Of a DNA stretch of 64,000 bases, positions 16,101 to 25,145 are shown piece by piece; the first letter of the stretch is position 1, and the number at the start of each line of letters is the position of its first letter. The stretch is from Bacteroidota bacterium (GTDB lineage: Bacteria; Bacteroidota; Bacteroidia; Chitinophagales; Chitinophagaceae): contig JAGWWM010000011.1 in NCBI GenBank assembly GCA_018970395.1, forward strand, positions 1 through 64,000, read 5' to 3'. Under the pieces are notes generated by a model. That model was not told where the DNA came from. It ran no database searches and saw only the letters and a program-made list of their open reading frames with translations. Made by a program: the position numbers and the translations under genes.

Positions 16101-16262
16101 TTAAATCAGATCCATCGCTTTCACAAAATAGTAGCAGATAAAAGGGAGCGTGGCGGTAATATAATTAGCAAAAGGAGAGAAGTACATTAAAACACAAGCC
16201 GCTACAGAAATGAAAAATAAGAGCCAGTAAATGACGGATGATTTTTTCTTTACTTGTTCCAT
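16101..16262 (-). CDS. Small two-helix membrane protein
   Basis: 53 residues from the ATG at 16262 (MEQVKKKSSVIYW). Two hydrophobic segments (~10-28 and ~33-48) are separated by a short loop, with a basic N-terminus. A longer in-frame start at 16490 would run antisense through the cupin gene and is rejected. A minus-strand TAATTTCG box lies upstream. No family is recognised and the function is unknown. Confidence 0.6.
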   Translation of the reverse strand: MEQVKKKSSVIYWLLFFISVAACVLMYFSPFANYITATLPFICYYFVKAMDLI

Positions 16263-16325
16263 GGATTTAAATTTCAGCGAAATTAAGGTGAGATTATTAA
16301 GCTTCAAAATAAATTCGTTTTTCGC

Positions 16326-16356
16326 TTGTCGTTCATCGTTGATCGTTTTAATTTTG
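16326..16356 (+). promoter_or_regulatory. Promoter of the cupin gene; leaderless start predicted
   Basis: TTG at 16326-16328, 20 bases, then TAATTTTG at 16349-16356. Only five bases separate the box from the ATG at 16362, so transcription should begin at or next to the start codon. Confidence 0.65.
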
Positions 16357-16361
16357 CATTC

Positions 16362-16862
16362 ATGGTACAGCAAACAAAAGTCGAAATATTCGAACGTATT
16401 CAGACAGAACTCAAAGCGGAAGGCTTCAATATTGACAAGTCCGATTTTACCCGTCCATGGGGTGGTTTTTTTGTGATTGACGAAAATCAAGCGGATCAGT
16501 TTATTGAAAAATTTTTCCCTACTTATAAAAAAGAATCCCTCATGCTGGGGAACAAATTAAGTCCAAAGATACTGGTGGTGGCTCCGGAGCAAAGACTTTC
16601 CTGGCAATACCATTTCAGGAGAGCGGAAATCTGGCGTGTAGTGGAAGGTGAGGTAGGAGTGGTGATCAGCGATACTGATGAGGAAACCAAATTGGGTACT
16701 TATGAACCCGGAGAACTTATTGTGCTGTCGAAAGGGCAAAGACATCGGCTGGTTGGTTTGAATGATTGGGGGGTCATTGCAGAGATATGGCAACATACTG
16801 ATACGGAGCATCCGTCTGATGAAGAGGATATTGTCAGATTACAGGATGATTATGGCAGATAA
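16362..16862 (+). CDS. Cupin-domain sugar-phosphate isomerase-like protein
   Basis: 166 residues from the ATG at 16362; an in-frame ATG 12 codons earlier lies before the promoter box and is rejected. The core PEQRLSWQYHFRRAEIWRVVEGEVGVVIS and YEPGELIVLSKGQRHRLVGLNDWGVIAEIWQH is the cupin fold of type II phosphomannose isomerases and the C-terminal part of mannose-1-phosphate guanylyltransferases. Homologues in this phylum are often labelled phosphoheptose isomerase, which should be treated with caution. Metal ligands are plausible (H in QYHFR, E in RAEIW, H in RHRL). The substrate is not determined. Confidence 0.75.
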   Translation: MVQQTKVEIFERIQTELKAEGFNIDKSDFTRPWGGFFVIDENQADQFIEKFFPTYKKESLMLGNKLSPKILVVAPEQRLSWQYHFRRAEIWRVVEGEVGVVISDTDEETKLGTYEPGELIVLSKGQRHRLVGLNDWGVIAEIWQHTDTEHPSDEEDIVRLQDDYGR

Positions 16863-16970
16863 GTGTTATGTGTGATCTTTTAGGAAAAAAAATGACCGGA
16901 ACACTTTGAATTGTAAAAATTAACAACCATCTTTGTCTCGGTTTTTCATAGGATATTGGATTTAAAACGA

Positions 16971-16999
16971 AGCTGGATTTCTATCCGGCTTTCTTTTTG
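16971..16999 (+). terminator. Intrinsic terminator after the cupin gene
   Basis: An 8-bp stem (AGCTGGAT 16971-16978 with ATCCGGCT 16983-16990, one T-G pair), loop of four, then TTCTTTTTG. It is about 110 bases beyond the cupin stop. Confidence 0.75.
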
Positions 17000-17059
17000 T
17001 CGTCAAAAAAAACCTAAGCTAAAGCTTGATGTAAAGCGCACAAAACATTGATAATGAAC

Positions 17060-17935
17060 CTATTTTACGCTTGTGCAAAATTGAATTAATTGCTCTACGG
17101 AATTTAATTTTATCAATCTGGGATCTTCCTTGTGGATGGACTTTACAACGGGTCCGGATACTATAATCTTCTGTGTAGTAAATGTATTAAGGAGTTCCTC
17201 AACCAAAGATTGTGGAGTAGATTCAAAGAAAGCAGTTATCAAGTGGAGTTGAATGTATTCAACTTTGTTTTTAGTCAGATAATTTTTTATGGTTGCAATA
17301 GAAACATTTGACCCTAGCAGAACTGCTCTTTTACCATTTTTTTTCAAAAGCAAATAAATGTATTGTAACGGGAGACGATGAAACTCGCCTTCCGGCAGTA
17401 ATAATAAAGTAACAGGTCCTTTATTTAGAGAAGGATATTTTTGAATTTCAAGCTCGATTTTTCTGGTAATGCACTCACAGGCAAAATGCTCTTGTGCGGG
17501 GATGACCTGATTAAGCATCCAATGGTTGCCAAAGCGCTCCAAAAGCGGATAAAACACATGCATCATGATGTTTTCAAAACTTAGATGCTTGTAGAGGGCC
17601 TGATAAATCTTATTGAAACGGGTTTCATTAATATCAGCACAAGCTTCAAAGAATTGACTGATGAAATTTTCATATAAGTGTTCCTGTTGCTCTTTTTCCA
17701 GTACTTTATTTTTAATTTCATCAGCAGTCATAGCTGCAATTCTGGAAATTTTATGTCCTTTTTTATTGAGATAAGCAACGCTTAAAATTTGTTGAAGATC
17801 CTGGTTATTATAAATTCTGTGCTTACTCTCTTTTCTTTTGGCCACCAGTATCCCATACCGTTGTTCCCATACCCTGAGTGTTTGAGCTTTTATACCGGAA
17901 ATAGTTTCAATATCCTTGATCGTAAAATGATTCAT
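17060..17935 (-). CDS. MerR-family regulator with B12-binding-like domain (CarH/LitR-like)
   Basis: 291 residues. The N-terminal MerR winged helix (FTIKDIETISGIKAQTLRVWEQRYG) covers ~1-70. The second domain has the W-x9-EH signature (W139, E149, H150) of cobalamin-binding light sensors. The C-terminal Rossmann-like domain (~172-290) has EFH with H186 at the position of the axial cobalt ligand, but the usual following Gly (ExHxxG) is Pro (EFHRLP). B12-dependent light sensing is a family-based inference; the Pro makes cofactor binding uncertain. CarH-type regulators usually control carotenoid or photoprotection genes; none is adjacent. Confidence 0.82.
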   Translation of the reverse strand: MNHFTIKDIETISGIKAQTLRVWEQRYGILVAKRKESKHRIYNNQDLQQILSVAYLNKKGHKISRIAAMTADEIKNKVLEKEQQEHLYENFISQFFEACADINETRFNKIYQALYKHLSFENIMMHVFYPLLERFGNHWMLNQVIPAQEHFACECITRKIELEIQKYPSLNKGPVTLLLLPEGEFHRLPLQYIYLLLKKNGKRAVLLGSNVSIATIKNYLTKNKVEYIQLHLITAFFESTPQSLVEELLNTFTTQKIIVSGPVVKSIHKEDPRLIKLNSVEQLIQFCTSVK

Positions 17936-18037
17936 TAATGGGGTTGGTTAAACTTATCAAATAAAAGGATTTTCAACCTGTTATGAAAAGGATGTCTAAA
18001 ACATTCAAAGCAATAATTATACAATCGAAGGAGATAA

Positions 18038-19153
18038 TTAATTCCCGGATGCAATTTTCACGATTGCTTGAGCTGCCAGTTCGGAAGCGGTTGTATTGGA
18101 TTGCAAAATTTTACTCAGTTGTTGATAATCCTGTAGGATGTTTGCTCTTTTATTACCGCCCGGAAGGATGGATTTCAACTCGGATGAGAGTCGATCCGGA
18201 TGAAGTTCATCTTGTATCAGTTCTGGAATAGCAGTTTTATCCAAGACCAGGTTGACCAGTGAAATATATTTTACTTTAATTACCCTTCTGGCAATCTCAT
18301 AACTGATTCTACTTCCTTTATAGCACACCACCTGTGGTACGCCGAATAAGGCGGTTTCAAGAGTGGCAGTTCCGCTGGTTACTAATGCTGCTGTAGCTTG
18401 CTGTAGTAATGCATAGGTTTGATTGGAAACATAGCTGACATTTGAAGTTTTTGCAATAAATTCATCATAAAAATTTTCTTCAATGCCCGGAGCTTTCGCA
18501 ATCACAAACTGATAATCCGAAAACTGAGCCGCCACCTTAAGCATAATGGGAAGCTTGAGTTTAATTTCCTGTTGACGACTACCGGGCAATAAAGCAATGA
18601 TTGGTTTATGCTCTGAAATCGTTTGGGCATGATGAGATCGAAATTGCTGAATCGCTTCCATTAATGGGTGACCTACATACTGAACGGGCCAATGCCATTT
18701 TTTTTCGTAAAATTCTTTTTCAAAAGGCAGAATGACCAGCATTTTATCAATACACTGCTTCATTTTTTTAACCCTGTTTTCCTTCCATGCCCAAACCTGA
18801 GGAGAGATGTAATAGACCACTTTTATATTTTGCTGTTTCGCCCATTCTGCAATTCTTAAATTAAAACCAGGGTAGTCAATCAGCACCAGAACATCCGGAC
18901 GAAAGGAAAGGATATCTTTTTTACAAAAGCTAATATTTTTTAAGATAGCAGATAAATTTTTTAACACCTCCCAGAACCCCATAAAAGCAAGTTCACGATA
19001 ATGTTTAACCACATCCTTCCCGGAAGCAGCACCCATCAAATCACCGCCCCAGCAACGTATAACAGTTGAGTTATCTGCTTGACAAATGGCCTTTATCAGG
19101 TTACTTCCATGCAAATCACCACTGGCTTCACCTGCAATCAGATAATAACGCAT
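18038..19153 (-). CDS. lpxB: Lipid-A-disaccharide synthase
   Basis: 371 residues starting MRYYLIAGEASGDLHGSNLI, the typical LpxB N-terminus. FMGFWEVLKNL, DYPGFNLRIAEWAK, YYISPQVWAWKENRVKKMK, YVGHPL and LLPGSRQQEIK follow; all are conserved in this GT19 family. It condenses UDP-diacylglucosamine with lipid X at the inner membrane to make the lipid A disaccharide, confirming a lipid A-bearing Gram-negative. The other lpx genes are not in the window. Confidence 0.95.
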   Translation of the reverse strand: MRYYLIAGEASGDLHGSNLIKAICQADNSTVIRCWGGDLMGAASGKDVVKHYRELAFMGFWEVLKNLSAILKNISFCKKDILSFRPDVLVLIDYPGFNLRIAEWAKQQNIKVVYYISPQVWAWKENRVKKMKQCIDKMLVILPFEKEFYEKKWHWPVQYVGHPLMEAIQQFRSHHAQTISEHKPIIALLPGSRQQEIKLKLPIMLKVAAQFSDYQFVIAKAPGIEENFYDEFIAKTSNVSYVSNQTYALLQQATAALVTSGTATLETALFGVPQVVCYKGSRISYEIARRVIKVKYISLVNLVLDKTAIPELIQDELHPDRLSSELKSILPGGNKRANILQDYQQLSKILQSNTTASELAAQAIVKIASGN

Positions 19154-19292
19154 AGGAGAGGAGGTTTATAATTAAGTATTAACTATTCAGATTTTGCTAA
19201 ATAACTGAATATCTGTGATATTATGAAAAAGAACCCTGTGATAGATCAAAATCTGTCAAGAGAATAACAATAGACAAATTCATTGGCTGTTT

Positions 19293-19985
19293 TTATTCTT
19301 TCCGAAGCTTGTGTTTAAAAACCTTCTCAAACTTCTCCACCTTCGGCTGTACAACATAGGAGCAGTAGGGATTTGTATTTTTATTTAAATTAAAATAATT
19401 CTGATGATAATCTTCTGCTTCAAAATAATTCTGATAAGGTTCGATGGTAGTAACGATGGGATGGACAAATGCGCCGCTTCCATCAAGCGCTTTCTTGTAT
19501 TGATTCGCTTTTTTTTGTTGGATTTCGTTATGATAAAAAACGACACTTCTGTATTGTGGTCCCACATCATTGCCCTGTTGATTGGGAGTGGTTGGGTCAT
19601 GAGTCTTCCAAAAAATTTCCAGTAATTCATCGAAAGAAATTTTGGCAGGATCAAATACAATTTGCGCTACTTCGACATGGCCTGTATTTTTTTCACAAAC
19701 CTGTTCGTAGGTTGGATTGATTACATGACCTCCGCAATAGCCACTGGTTACTTTTAAAACCCCTTCTACCCGCTGAAAAATGGCTTCTACACACCAAAAG
19801 CAACCTGCTCCGAAAGTAGCAGTGTCTGTTTTCGTAAAATCATTTGAAGTCATATAAGATGTATTGATGGATTGATTACTATTTGGATTGTTGACATCGA
19901 GTGGCGCACAGGAAAATAACGGCAAAAAAATCGACAAGAGAACTGAAATAAGAGAAACGTTAAATATCCTAAACCTGAGATACAT
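19293..19985 (-). CDS. msrA: Peptide-methionine (S)-S-oxide reductase MsrA, lipoprotein form
   Basis: 230 residues. The N-terminus ends in LFSCAPLDVNN, a lipobox at ~C26, so the mature enzyme is probably anchored in the envelope rather than cytoplasmic. The catalytic motif TFGAGCFWCVEAIFQRVEGV starts near residue 58, followed by SGYCGG, GHVEVAQIVFDP and YRSVVFYHNEIQQ. It reduces Met-S-oxide in proteins. No MsrB domain is fused. The gene is monocistronic and divergent from pgk. Confidence 0.93.
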   Translation of the reverse strand: MYLRFRIFNVSLISVLLSIFLPLFSCAPLDVNNPNSNQSINTSYMTSNDFTKTDTATFGAGCFWCVEAIFQRVEGVLKVTSGYCGGHVINPTYEQVCEKNTGHVEVAQIVFDPAKISFDELLEIFWKTHDPTTPNQQGNDVGPQYRSVVFYHNEIQQKKANQYKKALDGSGAFVHPIVTTIEPYQNYFEAEDYHQNYFNLNKNTNPYCSYVVQPKVEKFEKVFKHKLRKE

Positions 19986-20186
19986 ATTTATTGCAATTTA
20001 ATACTATAAAGAAAGAAAACGACACTTTGTAAACAATTCTAGTTGAGAATCGAAAGATTTTAACATGATTTTGAAAACTTAGGAACACATGCTTCCGTTT
20101 GTTAGCTATTGGTACAGATGGTGTTTATTAGGAATTGATTAATTTCGCCGCATTCAATTATTGCAATTCATTTTAATTTCTCCATC

Positions 20187-21386
20187 ATGAGTAAATTTTC
20201 ATCCTTCAATTTTTCAGGAAAAAAAGCATTGATACGCGTTGACTTCAACGTGCCGCTTGATAAAGCGACTTATGCCATTACAGACGATACCCGCATTCGT
20301 GCCGCTATTCCTACCGTTAAAAAAATATTAGCAGATGGTGGAAGTGTTATTCTGATGAGTCATATGGGTCGCCCTAAAGAAGGGCCGGAGGAGAAATCTT
20401 CTTTGAAACATTTGATTGCTCACCTTGAGCAATCAATCGGAGTCAAGGTCTTATTTGCAAACGACTGCATTGGATCGGAAGCTTATCAGCTTTCAGCTTC
20501 ATTGAAAGGCGGACAAGTTTTATTACTGGAAAACCTGCGTTTTTATAAAGAAGAGGAGAAAGGAGATGAAGCCTTTGCAGAAAAATTAAGTAAGCATGGA
20601 GATGTTTATGTAAATGACGCTTTCGGAACAGCGCATCGCGCGCATGCCAGCACGGCGGTGATTGCCAAATATTTCTCTACTGAAAATAAAATGTTTGGTC
20701 TGCTGATGGAAGGAGAGGTGGCAGCAGGAGAAAAAGTTTTGCTGAATGCACAAAAACCATTTACAGCTATTATCGGAGGCGCAAAAGTGAGCGATAAGAT
20801 TTTAATCATTGAAAATTTGCTCGACAGAGCGACTGATATTATTATTGGAGGAGGCATGGCCTATACCTTCTGGAAAGCATTGGGCAAAAATATCGGCAAC
20901 TCCCTTTGTGAAGAGGACCGCCTGGCATTAGCCTTAGAGATCTTAGAAAAAGCAAAGGCAAAAGGGGTCAATATTCATCTGCCAATCGACAGCACCATCG
21001 CCGACAAGTTTGCTGCAGATGCTCAAACCGATCATTGCGAGAGTGGCAATATTCCTTCCGGCTGGATGGGATTGGATATCGGCAAACAAGCCATTGCTGA
21101 TTTTAAATCTGTAATCCTCAACAGCAAAACCATTTTATGGAATGGCCCCATGGGTGTTTTTGAAATGGAGAAATTTCAGGAAGGCACTAAAGCCATTGCC
21201 CTTACAGTAGCAGAAGCAACCTCGAACGGCGCTTATAGTTTGGTCGGTGGCGGCGACAGTGTGGCTGCAGTGAATATGTTCCATCTTGCGGATAAAGTAA
21301 GTTACGTCTCCACTGGTGGCGGAGCAATGCTCGAATTTTTTGAAGGAAAGACCTTGCCGGGGATTGCAGCGATACAAAAGTTGTAG
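20187..21386 (+). CDS. pgk: Phosphoglycerate kinase
   Basis: 399 residues. The N-terminal RVDFNVPLD motif, [10 protein letters not shown], the hinge and ATP-binding segments [18 protein letters not shown] and [12 protein letters not shown], and the C-terminal [13 protein letters not shown] are all present. It transfers phosphate from 1,3-bisphosphoglycerate to ADP in glycolysis. A TAATTTCG sequence (20140-20147) is a possible -7 box; the GTTGTAGGTTGTAAGTTG-type filler follows the stop. Confidence 0.97.
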   Translation: MSKFSSFNFSGKKALIRVDFNVPLDKATYAITDDTRIRAAIPTVKKILADGGSVILMSHMGRPKEGPEEKSSLKHLIAHLEQSIGVKVLFANDCIGSEAYQLSASLKGGQVLLLENLRFYKEEEKGDEAFAEKLSKHGDVYVNDAFGTAHRAHASTAVIAKYFSTENKMFGLLMEGEVAAGEKVLLNAQKPFTAIIGGAKVSDKILIIENLLDRATDIIIGGGMAYTFWKALGKNIGNSLCEEDRLALALEILEKAKAKGVNIHLPIDSTIADKFAADAQTDHCESGNIPSGWMGLDIGKQAIADFKSVILNSKTILWNGPMGVFEMEKFQEGTKAIALTVAEATSNGAYSLVGGGDSVAAVNMFHLADKVSYVSTGGGAMLEFFEGKTLPGIAAIQKL

Positions 21387-21491
21387 GTTGTAAGTTGTTG
21401 GTTTTAACTTTTCACTTTCATCTTTTTACTTTTAACTTCACATATAGACATTCCCCAATTATTAATTCTTAATTATTAATTACTAATTAAA

Positions 21492-22085
21492 ATGAAATCA
21501 AGTACAATCATCACCCTTTCAGTGGTAGGCTTATTAGTCATTTTCCTCTTCTGGGGTTGCAACGGATACAACGGACTGGTTAAACAAGATGAGGTGGTTA
21601 AAAACGCCTGGAATAATGTACAGAGTGATTATCAGCGCAGAGCCGATCTGATTCCCAATCTGGTTAACACCGTTAAAGGGGAAGCGAATTTCGAGCAGAC
21701 TACTTTGCAGAATGTGATCGAAGCACGTTCAAAAGCGACTCAGATGAAAGTAGATCCTGAAAATCTTACCCCCGAAAAAATTAAAGAGTTTCAGGCGGCA
21801 CAAGGTCAATTGAGTCAGGCGCTGGGAAGATTATTGATGATTACCGAAAATTATCCCAATCTGAAAGCCAATGAAGCGTTCCGCAATCTGCAAACGCAAC
21901 TGGAAGGAACAGAGAATCGCATTAAAGTGGCGCGCAATGATTTCAATGCCGCCGTTAAAGATTACAACGTGAAAGTCCGTTCTTTCCCAATGAATCTACT
22001 GGCTGGTGCATTTGGCTTCTCACAAAAAGAAGGCTTCACTGCTGAACAGGGTTCTGAAAAAGCGCCCGAAGTAAAATTTGAATAA
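21492..22085 (+). CDS. LemA family protein
   Basis: 197 residues. One N-terminal membrane helix (~5-24) is followed by the LemA helical domain: VVKNAWNNVQSDYQRRADLIPNLVNTVKGEANFE and ARNDFNAAVKDYNVKVRSFP. The protein sits in the inner membrane; the biochemical role of LemA is unsettled. It is the first of a three-gene unit with two TPM-domain proteins 2 and 6 bases apart, a recurring bacterial neighbourhood. Confidence 0.93.
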   Translation: MKSSTIITLSVVGLLVIFLFWGCNGYNGLVKQDEVVKNAWNNVQSDYQRRADLIPNLVNTVKGEANFEQTTLQNVIEARSKATQMKVDPENLTPEKIKEFQAAQGQLSQALGRLLMITENYPNLKANEAFRNLQTQLEGTENRIKVARNDFNAAVKDYNVKVRSFPMNLLAGAFGFSQKEGFTAEQGSEKAPEVKFE

Positions 22086-22087
22086 GC

Positions 22088-22549
22088 ATGTCTTTATTCT
22101 CCTTCATCTTCCCCTCCAAGCCTTTTTTAACCGATGCGGAACAACAAAAGGTTACTGAAGCAATCAGCGCGGCGGAACAAAAAACCTCCGGAGAAATTCG
22201 GGTCTATATGGAAAGCCGCTGCAGCTATCTGGATCCGGTGGATCGGGCAAAGGAATTGTTTTATGAGCTACAGATGCATCAAACAGAACTGGGCAACGGC
22301 GTTTTATTATACCTCGCCATCAAAGATCATCAACTGGCTATTTACGGCGGACAAGGCATTCATGAAAAAGTGGGTACTGATTTCTGGAATAAAGAAGTTC
22401 AGCTGATTTTGAGTGAGTTTAAAGCGTATCACTTTGTAGATGGAATTGTTCATGTCATTTCCGATATCGGCGCTGCACTACAAACACATTTCCCTTTTGA
22501 CAAACAAGATAAAAATGAATTGTCGAACGATATTGTTTTTGGCAAATAA
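22088..22549 (+). CDS. TPM-domain protein (cytoplasmic type)
   Basis: 153 residues with a TPM_phosphatase-like domain at ~14-140 (VTEAISAAEQKTSGEIRVYMESRC, GNGVLLYLAIKDHQLAIYGGQGIHEKVG). It has no signal peptide or membrane helix. Starting 2 bases after lemA, it probably works with LemA and the following membrane TPM protein. TPM domains are linked to photosystem repair in plants; their bacterial role is poorly defined. Confidence 0.85.
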   Translation: MSLFSFIFPSKPFLTDAEQQKVTEAISAAEQKTSGEIRVYMESRCSYLDPVDRAKELFYELQMHQTELGNGVLLYLAIKDHQLAIYGGQGIHEKVGTDFWNKEVQLILSEFKAYHFVDGIVHVISDIGAALQTHFPFDKQDKNELSNDIVFGK

Positions 22550-22555
22550 TCTCCT

Positions 22556-23350
22556 ATGAATAATCGCCTCTTCATTGTATTCATTTACTTTTTTCTATCG
22601 CCTTTCTTTTTGGTTGCACAGGGAGTAGAAAAATTTATTCCTGCTCAGCCCAACCCGCCTAGATTGGTCAATGACTACCTGAAATTATTATCCGACGATC
22701 AACGCAACGCATTGGAGCAAAAATTGTCGGCTTTCGATGATAGCACCTCTAATCAGATTGCCGTGGTCACGATCGGCGATATCGGTGATTATGAAATCGA
22801 GGATTTTGCTGTTGCGCTGGGAAGAAAATGGGGAGTAGGAGGCAAGGATAATAATAACGGAGTGGTGCTGGTAGTGCTGATTGACAAAGAACGCAATAAG
22901 AAAAAAATATGGATCGCTACAGGATATGGGCTGGAAGGCGCCATCCCAGATATCACTGCTAAACAGATTATTGAAGATGAAATTCTCCCCAATTTCAAGG
23001 CGCATGATATATACAGGGGACTCGAAGAAGGCACCAATGCTTTAATGCTCGCTTCCAAAGGAGAATATACTCCCCCTGAAGGCTATCATAAAAGAAAAAA
23101 GAAAGACGGGATTCCTCCGTTTGCAATCATCATTATCGTTGTAATATTTTTGATTATTTCATCCATTGGCAGAAGAGGAGGAGGGGGAGGAATGATCAGT
23201 CGAAGTGGTAGAAGACATTGGGGTAGTAGTGTCCCACCGATATGGTTCCCTTCCGGCGGATTCAGTGGCGGCAGATCAGGCGGCGGAGGCGGCTTCGGTG
23301 GTTTTGGCGGCGGTAGTTTTGGCGGAGGGGGTGCAGGGGGGAGCTGGTAA
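22556..23350 (+). CDS. TPM-domain membrane protein with Gly-rich tail (YgcG-like)
   Basis: 264 residues: signal peptide (~1-21), TPM domain at ~35-165 (YLKLLSDDQRNALEQKLSAFDDSTSNQIAVVTIGD, GNNNGVVLVVL-like and ATGYGLEGAIPD), a membrane helix at ~188-203 (FAIIIIVVIFLIISS), and a long Gly/Ser-rich C-terminus (GGGGGFGGFGGGSFGGGG). The domain faces the periplasm. It is the last gene of the LemA-TPM-TPM unit and is convergent with the methyltransferase gene, 3 bases apart. Confidence 0.88.
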   Translation: MNNRLFIVFIYFFLSPFFLVAQGVEKFIPAQPNPPRLVNDYLKLLSDDQRNALEQKLSAFDDSTSNQIAVVTIGDIGDYEIEDFAVALGRKWGVGGKDNNNGVVLVVLIDKERNKKKIWIATGYGLEGAIPDITAKQIIEDEILPNFKAHDIYRGLEEGTNALMLASKGEYTPPEGYHKRKKKDGIPPFAIIIIVVIFLIISSIGRRGGGGGMISRSGRRHWGSSVPPIWFPSGGFSGGRSGGGGGFGGFGGGSFGGGGAGGSW

Positions 23351-23353
23351 CCG

Positions 23354-24535
23354 CTACATCACCTGTACAATCAGAAATTTAAGGTAATGGGTATTCTCCC
23401 AGCCCCAGACAATCGGATGGTCGGCGCTTTGGGTCTGAAAAGTTACCTGTCTTAAGGAACGCTTTGCATCTTTGGCAGCCATCTGAATAATCTCCAGAAA
23501 TAAATCGGGTTGCACCAGATTGGTGCAGGAAGAAGTTACTAAAAAGCCGCCGGGTTTCACCAAACGCATACCGCGTAAATTGATCTCTTTGTATCCGGTA
23601 ATGGCCTTTTGGATATTGGCTCTCGATTTGGTAAAGGAGGGAGGATCAAGCATTACGACATCATATTTTCTTCCTTCTTTTACCCAGTTCTTCAATACGT
23701 CAAATGCATTTACACATTCGAAATTGCAAATTGAAGACACCCCATTGAGTTCCGCATTTTTTTTACACATGGAAATGGCATTCTCGCTGATATCGAGTCC
23801 GAGTACCGACCTCGCTCCGTAGTGTGCGGCATGGATTTCAAAAGTACCAGTATAGGTAAAAGCACCCAGTACATCTGCTCCTTTTACAATGTGCTGAATC
23901 GCCCTTCGGTTATCCTGCTGATCCAGGAAATAACCCGTCTTTTGTCCATTGGCAATGTCCACATGAAACTTCAAACCATTTTCGTTGATGATGATATGGG
24001 TATCGAAAGGATCACTCAAGAAACCTTTCTGCTGCGTTAATCCTTCCAGCTCGCGCACCGGCACATCGTTTCTTTCATAGATGCCTTTTGGACTAAATAT
24101 TTTTTGGAGGGCACTCACAATTGCCGGCTTCCATACATCAATCCCAAGCGCCAGCGTCTGAATCACAAAATAATCGTTGAATTTATCAATGATCAATTGG
24201 GGGATACCATCAGCCTCGCCAAAGATGAGGCGACAATTTTCAGTATAACCTAATTGTTGACGGTATTTCCAGGCTTCCTCCAGTTTCCTTAAAAAGAAGT
24301 TGTCATTGATCTCCTCTTTGGCATTTCTTGTTAGTAACCGAACCTGAATCTGGGAATTAGGATTGTAATAACCCTTCCCTGCAAATTTGCCGTCATGAAA
24401 AGATAAATCCACAATATCTCCGGCAGCGGGCATTCCAAAAATTTCATGCACCTCATTTCCAAAGATCCAGGGGTGACCGTTTTGTATTCTGGGACTTATT
24501 TTTCTTTTAAGAACAACTTTTTTTGAATCAGACAT
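23354..24535 (-). CDS. Class I SAM-dependent rRNA methyltransferase (RlmI-like)
   Basis: 393 residues: an N-terminal PUA-like domain (~1-75, VVLKRKISPRIQNGHPWIFGNEV), a central linker domain, and a Rossmann methyltransferase with VLGAFTYTGTFEIHAA and DVVMLDPPSFTKS (DPP-type catalytic motif). It resembles E. coli RlmI, which makes m5C1962 in 23S rRNA. The exact target in this organism is inferred. It is divergent from a small lipoprotein gene 45 bases away. Confidence 0.88.
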   Translation of the reverse strand: MSDSKKVVLKRKISPRIQNGHPWIFGNEVHEIFGMPAAGDIVDLSFHDGKFAGKGYYNPNSQIQVRLLTRNAKEEINDNFFLRKLEEAWKYRQQLGYTENCRLIFGEADGIPQLIIDKFNDYFVIQTLALGIDVWKPAIVSALQKIFSPKGIYERNDVPVRELEGLTQQKGFLSDPFDTHIIINENGLKFHVDIANGQKTGYFLDQQDNRRAIQHIVKGADVLGAFTYTGTFEIHAAHYGARSVLGLDISENAISMCKKNAELNGVSSICNFECVNAFDVLKNWVKEGRKYDVVMLDPPSFTKSRANIQKAITGYKEINLRGMRLVKPGGFLVTSSCTNLVQPDLFLEIIQMAAKDAKRSLRQVTFQTQSADHPIVWGWENTHYLKFLIVQVM

Positions 24536-24580
24536 GGTGCAAATTAAATTTTTCTTATCTTTATTTTATAAATAAATACC

Positions 24581-24976
24581 ATGAAACAATTCCTTTCGGC
24601 AAGTATGTTTCTTTTCTTATCCTTATTTTTCATTGTTGGCTGCATAAAACCTAAACCTACTCATTGCAGACCTGAGAATCCTATTACGGATAATCCCAAA
24701 ACTACCAATACTTTTAAAGTAAAAGTTGAGCGTCAATTCTGTGCTTATACTATCTTGTCTATTCAGGATCCTGATTTTTATACCAAAGGAGTGAATTGGG
24801 AGGATCTTCAGCATGTTTTCTCTGTTGGAAATTTTTGTGACCTGCCTTCCAATCTGGTCGTTGGCGAAGTTTATAATTGTGCAATTATTGATAAACCTGT
24901 TAAAGAAGATTGCATTGTTTGTATGGGCTTCATGGATACGCCCCCGCTGAAATACAATGTGCTACTAACACGTTAA
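24581..24976 (+). CDS. Hypothetical lipoprotein
   Basis: 131 residues. The signal peptide ends in FFIVGC, a lipobox at C21, followed by IKPKPTHCRPENP. The mature part has eight further Cys, suggesting disulfides outside the inner membrane. No family is recognised. A TATCTTTA sequence at 24556-24563 may be its -7 box. An AT-rich 10-bp palindrome (24983-25004) lies just beyond the stop. Confidence 0.7.
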   Translation: MKQFLSASMFLFLSLFFIVGCIKPKPTHCRPENPITDNPKTTNTFKVKVERQFCAYTILSIQDPDFYTKGVNWEDLQHVFSVGNFCDLPSNLVVGEVYNCAIIDKPVKEDCIVCMGFMDTPPLKYNVLLTR

Positions 24977-25076
24977 TATATCCTTTTAAGTTAAAACTTA
25001 AAAGAAAAACGCACTATCTTTTTCCATTTTGTCTTGCTGATTGTCTTTTTTTAGACAATTTGTCCTCTTCTGTTCA

Positions 25077-25106
25077 TTGGCAGCATTCTTGCATTTACTA
25101 CTTTTG
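25077..25106 (+). promoter_or_regulatory. Promoter of grpE-dnaJ
   Basis: TTG at 25077-25079, 19 bases, TACTTTTG at 25099-25106. A hairpin (TTGTCT 25041-25046 / AGACAA 25053-25058) lies upstream. No CIRCE-type inverted repeat was seen. Confidence 0.65.
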
Positions 25107-25145
25107 CCGACAGAATTTCCTATTAAACTTTAAAAAACGTACGAA

